NCBI GenBank assembly: GCA_936440205.1
Contig: OW387140.1
Location: 30,625,659 to 30,689,658, forward strand
Length of the DNA: 64,000 nucleotides
Origin: Lepidonotus clava
Taxonomy: Eukaryota > Annelida > Polychaeta > Phyllodocida > Polynoidae
Reading direction: 5' to 3'
In this document: positions 57,470 through 64,000 of the stretch, piece by piece
How positions within the stretch are numbered: the first letter of the stretch is position 1
Layout of the letters: every line of letters begins with the position of its first letter
Position numbers and translations under genes: made by a program
The notes under the pieces: generated by a model
Told to the model about the DNA's origin: nothing
The model's input: the letters and a program-made list of their open reading frames with translations, nothing else
Databases searched by the model: none

Positions 57470-57632
57470 TTTTTACGGTAGATGACCGTAAATAATGTTT
57501 ACGGGTATACATACAGTGAAATACCGTATTGTGCATTAATTATACAGTTTTTTACCGTAAAATAAAAAACGGTAAAATACTGTCATACTTAACGGTAGTA
57601 TACCATTTATTTTACGGTTATTTTTTACAGTG
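57470..57632. repeat. Right subterminal repeats of the CACTA-like element
   Basis: Repeated ttttacggta, gaccgtaaat, acggtaaaata and taacggtag motifs in both orientations finish at ttttttacagtg. There are fewer units than in the left array. Confidence 0.8.
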
Positions 57633-57965
57633 TGCTTAGGCGTGGTCAACTGTGCAGACCCCTTTGCTGGTTGTCCTGCCTGACTTATTTTTACTTTTGG
57701 ACCTGACCTTCGCTATCAACATTCCTGTATTCATGCAGAAGTCTATGATTTCTTTTCCCCCACCCCCCCCCCTATTTTCATCAACAACCTTATCATCCTT
57801 ATGTTTGATTTATGGTATATTCAAGAATTTTAGAGAAGTTTCATCAATGAAAAGTTCGGTTTGGCAGTCCTCCAACCTGACGGCTTGCAGCAGATTGTCA
57901 TCTATATCAGGGAAGTTGGGCAGGGCACATGTCCTAGAGTTCATATCACCTATGACGCAGATTTA
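57633..57965 (-). mobile_element. LINE copy X, endonuclease C-terminal part
   Basis: Minus translation: CVIGDMNSRTCALPNFPDID (GDxNxR motif), DDNLLQAVRLEDCQTELF, EIIDFCMNTGMLIAKVRSK and GRTTSKGVCTVDHA. These are the late blocks of the APE-type LINE endonuclease. The frame runs directly into the right end of the CACTA-like element and resumes at 45141 with DVNLFCH. A few stops are present. Confidence 0.8.
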
Positions 57966-57999
57966 ACCTTAATTCTGTCCTTGCTCTATCTTTTCTGAC

Positions 58000-58275
58000 C
58001 CCGTGGGGGTCTGGGTAAGAATAGGCCCCAAGTAGCCCCTGCTGATCTTATGAGGCGACCCAGCACTGACCAAGTGGTTCTTTGGGTTCAATTCCCGGTT
58101 AGTGCTTGGTTCACTAAGGGATGAGGTACAGCAAAAATGGTTGCTAGGTTCTGATCCCCTGCTGTTTGTCCGCCCTGTCACCTTCATCTCAGAATTCGTC
58201 CCAACTGGTTTTTGCCGTGAAAATGACCCTGGCTGTTGGTATGGCATAAAACACCAAACACTCACACACTCACTC
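58000..58275 (+). repeat. S1 SINE copy
   Basis: From ccccgtgggggtctgggtaa to the CACT tail, with short internal losses. It abuts the endonuclease fragment. Confidence 0.8.
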
Positions 58276-58756
58276 TATCTTTTCCAATTCTTGCGACTCC
58301 AACAAATTCTCCATCAAACAGTTGACTTCACTTTCCTCAACACACTTAATGCAGTACTTTACGGTCCACCATTTCTGTTGGAACTTCAGTGAAGAGTGGC
58401 ACGTAAATTTGCTGTTGTTTGTTCTTCCAGTGTTTTCTTCCCTTTTGCATTTTTGAAACCAAGTCCCCTTATCCTTTTTTCAATCTCTATCCAAAGTATG
58501 TCTTCCTTGTACACTAATCTGTTGTTATCAGCGATGTTTGAAGATGTGTTATTGGTTTATAGTATTGTTTCCAGATTTGCCTTTAATTCGGCAACAGGCT
58601 TTTGCTTTCCTTGTGTGGAGGCAAAGAACAGAGTTGCTGGACCTTTTGCTCCAATGACCCCCTTGTTAAATCTAATCTGTTTAATCAGTGCATTTCGTTG
58701 TGCTATTTAAGTTTCTTTCTCTGCAAAAGGACAACAATTTTTCAAACTCTGCGCAC
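58276..58756 (-). other. Probable LINE remnant
   Basis: Minus translation has charged helix-like stretches (KEDILWIEIEKRIRGLGF and CIKCVEESEVNCLMENLL). These could be the Cys-containing and coiled-coil part of a LINE ORF1, but the match is weak and broken. Confidence 0.3.
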
Positions 58757-59072
58757 CCTGTGGGGGTCCGGGTAAGAATAGGCCCCCAGTGGCCCCTGCT
58801 GATCGTATTAGGCAATGATAGGGGGTACCAAGCACTGACCAAGTGGTTCTTTGGGTTCAATCCCTGGTTGGTGCTGTGGTTCACTAAGGGATGAGGTACA
58901 GCACAAATGATTTCCAGGTTTTGATCCCCTGCTGTTTGCCTGCCCTGTCTCCTTCTTCTCATAGATTCAATCACCAAAGACAGAATTCATCCCAACTGGT
59001 TTTCACCATGAAAATGACCCTGGCTGTCAGTACGGCGTAAAGCACCCAACACTCACTCACTCACTCACTCAC
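58757..59072 (+). repeat. S1 SINE, full length
   Basis: Runs from accctgtgggggtccgggta to (CACT)n. It is among the least diverged copies. Confidence 0.85.
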
Positions 59073-59079
59073 TGAAAAG

Positions 59080-59300
59080 ACCCTGCTGGGGTTTAGGGAA
59101 AGAACTGTCCCCAGTAGCCCCTGCTGATTATAGAAGGCGACGATAGGGGGGACCAAGCACTGACCAAGTGGTACATTGGGGTAAATTTCCGGTTGTTGCT
59201 TGGTTCACTCAGGGATGAGGAACAGCAAAAATGATTGCCAGGTTTTGATCCCCTGCTGTTTGCTTGCCCTGTCACTTTCATCTCATAGATTTGATCTCTA
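59080..59300 (+). repeat. S1 SINE, 3'-truncated
   Basis: It starts gaccctgctggggtttaggg directly after the tail of the previous copy and stops after the ctcatagatttgatc block, so the two S1 copies are in tandem. Confidence 0.75.
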
Positions 59301-59634
59301 CTGTGCAGTCTGCAAATATGATCGACTCTCGTTGCATGGATTTACTTTCTGTTGCAAGCAGACCAACAACATCTCCTACTTTACATTGCTTTCAAAAGGC
59401 ATTCACAGTTCACCTTCTGGACGTCCTTTGCAATACACTTTTTCAATGCTGTGAAAACAATAGCGAGACAGTAGACAAGTGCTTGAATGCAGTCCCTGAG
59501 GCTTAGCCAATGAGTGAAGAAGACTTGTTTGAGTTTTCATACCTTCTCTTCTTTTTCTAGATAGGCTGCCTCAAGAATGCAGCAAAACTTTGCTTAATAC
59601 TTCACCATTTTCACAATTTTTCCAAGTTTGTTGT
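59301..59634. other. No gene recognised
   Basis: Non-coding; no clear repeat. A 34-bp S1 5' scrap follows at 59635-59668 (ccccgtgggggtctgggtaa). Confidence 0.4.
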
Positions 59635-60721
59635 GCCCCGTGGGGGTCTGGGTAAGAATAGGCCCCCATTAGATTCAGTTGTAGCACCTTTTCCTCAGTT
59701 AGGTTAGTCGACAGATTGTTCTGTTTGCTGGTTAGCACCTGGTTGGTCTGCTGGGAGGTTGCAGTGACTCCCAGCTGCCCATAGGGAGGTACCTTGTGTG
59801 AGTACCTTTTACCAATGTCCCCATGGGCTCTGCCCCCACACTCTGGGCATTTGCAGTTGCCATATGGGTTGGGTGTAGTGACCGGGTACCTGTGGGTGGG
59901 GGGCCCTGTGAATCGTTGTGGTGTTATCAAGAGGCCACATCCATGGTCCTTGTTGGTGTTGAGTTGGTTGGACTAAACCAGTATATCCCTCCTTCAGCCA
60001 GGGGTAAGCTGCCCTTTGCATCAGCGGGTATCAGTCTGGATTAACTTTTCTGCTGCTCTTCTTCTCATGTAGGAAGGAGAGTGTAGCTGTCAGGAGTGAC
60101 TGGAGGTCATGGTTACTGTTGCAAGTTGGGTTGGGTAGGTTGTCTGGTTGTGGCTCCAGTTTTTTTTGGCATTGGGACCAGTGGTAGTGTTGGAAGCAGT
60201 GGTTGTTTCTGCTGTTTTGATGCAGGGGGCAGTGGTGGTCTAAGACTGTTACTGATGGGCTGATTTGTGCCCTGGGGTAGAGTGGTGTGCTGTGCCTTTG
60301 GGGTGGCCTCTGAGGGGGGAAAACTTGTTATTAAGTGCAAGCACCTCCCCGGCTGCTCCCTCTTTGGTTGTGGCTGTAGCTGTCTTCTTCGGAACTGACG
60401 AGTGGGCTTCCGTCTGGGGGAGGCTGCGGGTGTTCTGTAGTCCCCTCATCACAAGCTCCAGGTTGCTTGCCACCAGTTTAGTTCCCCAATTCCTCATGTG
60501 GAGGCCACCTTTATTGAGGATACTGGGCAGGTTCCTTATGGTCGGGTTGTGGTCCACAACGAGTACAGTCTCTGTCTGCATGCTCTTCAGAAATGCATTG
60601 ATCCTGTCATTCAGGTTTGGTTTATCCAGTCTATGGATAATGCCAGACAGGATGATCTTTGTGCCCTGGGTGTGGAATAGCATGTCAGATACTATGGCAT
60701 GGTAACTTGCTTTTAGGTTGT

Positions 60722-61015
60722 ATATGGGTAAGAATAGGCCCCCAGTAGCCCCTGCTGATCGTTGAAGGCGATGACAGGGGGACCCAGCACTGACCATGTG
60801 GTTCCTTAGGTTCAATTCCCGGTTGGTGCTGTGGTTTATAAATGGATGAGGTACAGCAAAAATGATTTCCAGGTTTTGATCCCCTGCTGTTTGCCCACCT
60901 TGTCACCTTCATCTCATAGATACAATCACCAAAGACGGAGTTCATCCCAACCTGTTTTCGCTGTGAATATGACCTTAGTTGTTGAAACGGCGTAAAGCAT
61001 CCATTACTCACTCAC
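60722..61015 (+). repeat. S1 SINE inside the SGNH ORF1
   Basis: It starts at gggtaagaataggcccccag and ends gtaaagcatccattactcac. It shares the gtttcgctgtgaatatgacct subfamily variant with the copy at 41833-42150. Confidence 0.8.
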
Positions 61016-61089
61016 TCTCCAAGTCGTTGGTCCCACATTGTACTACCACAAAGTGAGGCCTCCTGTCCTTGAGTATTTCTCCCCAAGTT

Positions 61090-61940
61090 CTGGCGCGAAT
61101 ATGGAGCCCTGAAAGACCAATACAGTGATCATTTCCCCATCTTCACTGATGGCTCCAAGGAAGGAAATAGAGTGGGTTATGCAGTACATACAGAGTATGG
61201 GGACCTGACGGGTGCCCTTCACGGCCAAGCCAGCATTTTAACTGCTGAAGCACGTGCTCTAGCGCGTGCACTAGACTGGATCAAAGTATCAGGACAGAAA
61301 GTTTATCATCTTCTCAGACTCAAAGTCCTGTTTACAAACTATCCTACAACATCAGCCTAACAATCCCATAATCAGAGATATCCAGCAAAGTCACACCAAC
61401 CTGAAATCGGTTGGCAAAGAAGTGTTTTTCTACTGGCTACCTAGCCACATTGGAATATCTTGGCAGACGAAGCAGCCAAGGGGGCCTTGGGCCTAGATCC
61501 TGAGGTTGCTAGAATCCCACACACAAACTTACTGCCACTAAGCAAAACACATTTGCGGTCTAAGTGGCAAAGCGACTGGAACAAACAGGAGAACAATCTT
61601 CTACACTCTGTCCAACCCAAATTAGAAGAGAAAAGTGACAAAAGCAAAAGAGAGTGCCTGACAAGGTCAGAACAGGTGAAACTGGCCCGTCTTCGGATGG
61701 GCCACACCAGGCTGACACATGAACACCTGTTGAAAGGTGAAGGTGCTCCTATTTGTCAACAGTGTAACACCAAACTAACGGTGGAGCACATCATATTGAA
61801 GTGTGAGAAGACGGATGATAGTCGCAAGCAGCATCTCCAATACAGAACATCGATGAAGGATGTGTTTAACAACAACGGAAGTAAAAAGATCCTGCAATTC
61901 CTTCGAGAATGTCAACTGATAGATAAAATCTAAGAAAGGA
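61090..61940 (+). mobile_element. I-clade-type LINE 3' part with RNase H
   Basis: Plus-strand translation: DHFPIFTDGSKEGNRVGYAV (first RNase H Asp), ILTAEARALARALDWIK (Glu), IIFSDSKSCLQTIL (Asp), FFYWLPSHIGI and ADEAAKGALGLD (last Asp), then MGHTRLTHEHLLKGEGAP, ICQQCNTKLTVEHIILKCEK and a stop at 61931. This RNase H plus zinc-knuckle C-terminus is typical of I-group LINEs. Two frame shifts separate the blocks. It is 5'-truncated and opposite in strand to the LINE it entered. Confidence 0.8.
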
Positions 61941-61964
61941 TCCAAGAGTCTGGGATCCAGGGGC

Positions 61965-62190
61965 CACCCTGTGCTCCCGACAGGGTCATCAAAAGCCGGG
62001 TGTGTGGTGTCCTTTCTATGGGACATTGCACACAAAAGACCCCTTGCCACTCTTCGCAACGAGTAGGGTATTGCACCCGGTGGCAGGTTTCTCCTAAACC
62101 ATATCATTTATTCACTCACCGATCTTGTGGCATAAAATAAGCTGAAAAGTATTACCTTGTGCAGTCTGGAAAGAACCCATAACAAACAAA
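61965..62190 (+). repeat. S2 SINE copy
   Basis: From cgacagggtcatcaaaagcc through ggtggcaggtttctccta and gtgcagtctggaaagaaccc to a CAAA tail. The proximal ttggccggacattaaac block is lost. Confidence 0.8.
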
Positions 62191-62386
62191 CAAGCACCCG
62201 TGACGTATCAGCCCCACTGAGGATTTTTAGCTCAACATCTGTAGTTTTGAGGCACTTGTCTGCTCCCCGTAGCATTGAGTCTAAAATTAAGATGATGTCA
62301 GCTTTGTTTGTTTGTCCGGATTTGTCATGTTTGGTCTCCTGTTGTTCTGACCTAACACCTTTGTTTGGGGTAATTTCACCTCTTAC

Positions 62387-64000
62387 AAGATAGTAATAGG
62401 ATACTCAAGTCCACTTTCTTTCAGACCGGTAGCAATACTGGAGAGAATTTGGTCAAGGTCATCAAACTGCCGTGTAGCTGGGGATCTTTGAATCTTAGTG
62501 TACATGATGTTTGGTCTGTCAGGGTTCACAGTGATGCAGGTTGGGTTTTGAAGTCCCAGATCGGATATTATCAGTTCTTTGGTTGACACAGATGCCATTG
62601 CTGTCATCACTAAGGCCGGTACTTTGGTGCATAGGGCCAGAAGGTCTTGTAGGCGTGAGAAGTCCGGGCGGAAAGAGTCACCCCTGTAAATGTATGAAAG
62701 GAAGACAACTTATATGGGATTTAGATTATGAGCCAAATGTATAGAAAATGTTCTATATTGTATTAATAAACTTCTCTGTTACATGATTTTGTTCTGAAAT
62801 AAAGTGTTCTATCAAGTATTACAAAGTGAATGACATAACAGATCTCAGTTACAATTGGAATTCATTGGTAAGAGTGAGGAACTGTAGTGCTTATTGAATT
62901 TTGATTATGTTACTTTAACCAATTAAAAAATAGTGTTACTAAACTTTGACTTCGATTCTTTAATATTTTTTTTATCAATAAGCACATACCATTCAGCTAT
63001 CATGTGAGCTTTATCAATAAGGATGCAGCAGATTTTCTGGCGGAAGACTGGGTTGCGCATCATGGCTTTCCCTTGTGGAGCCGTCAAGAGAGCTTCTGGA
63101 TGAGTGTAGATGAGTTGATAACCTCCTGAAATAATCTCATCTAGAGGCACAGATACTTTCAGTTCACCGGGGGGTGGTTGGTCATCCACATCATGATCTT
63201 CGGTAGAGGGATCCATCTCATCACTGCTGTCGTCCAAGTCAGCTGAATTAAAATATGGTCATCAAATTAAAACCTTAATTGATATATTTTTCAAAGAGGA
63301 GCATTTCTTATAAATGCATGCACCAATTGTAATAAATACTTAAACCAGATCATTCACAACAAATTTGCATAGGTAGAGTTTCTAAAAGATAGTTTCTCTT
63401 ATCTTTAATACGAAACTTTGTTCTTTTACCATAATCATTTCTTTCTTCTGTGAGACTATTAAGAAAAGCACACTGTATGAAAATGAAGGATGTAAATAGA
63501 AATTACATGTGCATTTAATATAATTATGCAGATCTTGTGGGTAATATATGTTCTGTCATAATGTGCAATTTAGAACAGTCCACCATAATTCAATCCAATT
63601 TCAAGAAAAGAAAAAGACCCTTACATTTGCATCCTTAGGTATTTCTCGAAATGCATATGTCTCCCCACTCAAGCATTTCATGTCAAGGTAACAGGCCTTA
63701 ATACCACCCTGAGCCATCTTTCGCACCTGGTCCTGCATTATACTGTTTAGTGGTGTGACTATTATTGTTACAGCACCCGGAACTTTGTTCTCCATCAAGA
63801 AAGGAGTTAACTGATAAATAATGGATTTTCCAAACCCAGTTCTCAGTAAGCAAAGAGTGTCATTTCCATCATACACAGATTTCAGTGCTCGTGTTTGTTC
63901 TTCCTTTAAAGAATATTCTATACCGACTTTTGCTTTAGCAAGCTCCAGTTGATTTTCAAAATTGGACAGGTTTCTTTCATTACATAGACCCCCCCAAAAA
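62387..64000 (-). CDS. RecQ-like DNA helicase, N-terminal part, incomplete
   Basis: Minus exons: 64000 (open at edge) to 63625, about 63242 to 62990, and 62683-62387, with at least the helicase C-terminal domain missing. Exon 1 has the Q-motif region (YSLKEEQTRALKSVYDGN), Walker A as LLRTGFGKSIIYQ and motif Ia IIVTPLNSIMQDQV. Exon 2 has GGYQLIYTHPEALL and motif II as ILIDKAHMIAEW. The W codon splices into exon 3 (GDSFRPDFSRLQDLLALC, ALVMTAMASVST, RPNIMYTKIQR). The usual DEAH is DKAH and the Pro before TGFGKS is Arg. The joint of exons 1 and 2 is uncertain. It may be a host gene or a repeat-borne RecQ copy. Confidence 0.75.

Larger units (their letters stand above)
45142..57632 (-). mobile_element. 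12.5 kb CACTA-like DNA transposon, near-complete
   Basis: It starts CACTGTAAAAAAAAACACGT and ends ATTTTTTACAGTG. The termini carry inverted TTTACGGTA-type subterminal motifs, and TG lies directly outside both ends (45140-45141 and 57633-57634). CACTG termini, subterminal repeat arrays and a 2-3 bp duplication fit the CMC (CACTA/Mirage/Chapaev) superfamily. Inside, on the minus strand, are a C2H2-finger transposase-like gene (49709-52376) and a SAMD3-like gene (46613-49721). Later insertions and repeats (pyrimidine tract, one SINE) fill the 5' side. Both genes carry one or two inactivating changes, so the copy is probably dead but young enough to keep its parts. Confidence 0.85.
59571..62340 (-). 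mobile_element. LINE ORF1 with SGNH esterase domain (copy X), interrupted
   Basis: Down the minus strand: DIILILDSMLRGADKCLKTT (GDS block) at 62215-62340; LGEILKDRRPHFVVVQCGTN with the GTND block at 61015-61090; SDMLFHTQGTKIILSGIIHR, LNDRINAFLKSMQTETVLVV, then NKGGLHMRNWGTKLVASNLE (Asp/His block) at 60470-60715; and a Pro/Gln-rich tail with a C-x2-C pair (CKCPECGGRAHG) to 59571. The pieces are separated by an S2 SINE, an I-type LINE and an S1 SINE. This is the esterase-type ORF1 of a CR1/L2-like LINE, likely the same copy as the endonuclease and RT parts further left. Confidence 0.75.

Noticed and set aside
58102-58977. ORFs with SNHFCCTSSLSEP-like sequence on both strands
   Set aside because: They recur wherever an S1 SINE lies and are SINE translations.

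Overview
The window is animal nuclear DNA: spliced genes with GT/AG introns, no operons, and very dense interspersed repeats (LINEs, tRNA-derived SINEs, MITEs, DNA transposons, minisatellites). Host genes visible here include PRMT7 and SMIM30, which are conserved across animals. SINEs with (CACT)n, (CAAA)n and (CAAC)n tails suggest a marine invertebrate, probably a lophotrochozoan such as a mollusc. That placement is a guess from repeat style and is not proven by any gene.

Host genes. (1) The first coding exon of PRMT7 (minus, about 2495-2589), the rest lying off the left edge. (2) Head to head with it, a large plus-strand gene with a 5' UTR exon near 2700-2773 and 18 coding-bearing exons from 5341 to 29009. 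Its exons sum to 3903 nt (1300 codons plus stop) and hold three copies of one about 205-residue module. Each module is cut by introns at the same places and phases, with exon lengths 191, 182 and 168 nt in all three copies. The module starts with an RFX-like winged-helix segment, continues with a conserved domain I do not recognise, and ends in a CYRLLPL segment followed by a C-x2-C basic motif. It is the best candidate for an undescribed system. (3) SMIM30 (minus, 31849-32028). (4) The start of a RecQ-like helicase gene (minus, 62387 to the right edge) with a changed Walker B motif.

Repeats inside the module gene. Intron 3 is almost wholly a 7.3 kb foldback-type element (6789-14122). Its 1.7 kb inverted arms each carry about six 174-bp tandem subunits, and other MITEs sit in its loop. 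Other introns hold VNTRs, a TIR element and SINEs.

Repeat-rich right half (33-62 kb). Several minus-strand CR1/L2-like LINE copies are present, with endonuclease, reverse transcriptase and an SGNH-esterase ORF1. They have been hit repeatedly by SINEs, MITEs, an I-type LINE with RNase H (plus strand), and a 12.5 kb CACTA-like DNA transposon (45142-57632). That transposon has CACTG-type ends, a TG target duplication and two genes: a C2H2-finger transposase-like protein and a SAMD3-like protein. Removing it restores an uninterrupted LINE endonuclease reading frame. I saw no LTR retrovirus-like element, Polinton, CRISPR array, rRNA or functional tRNA gene.
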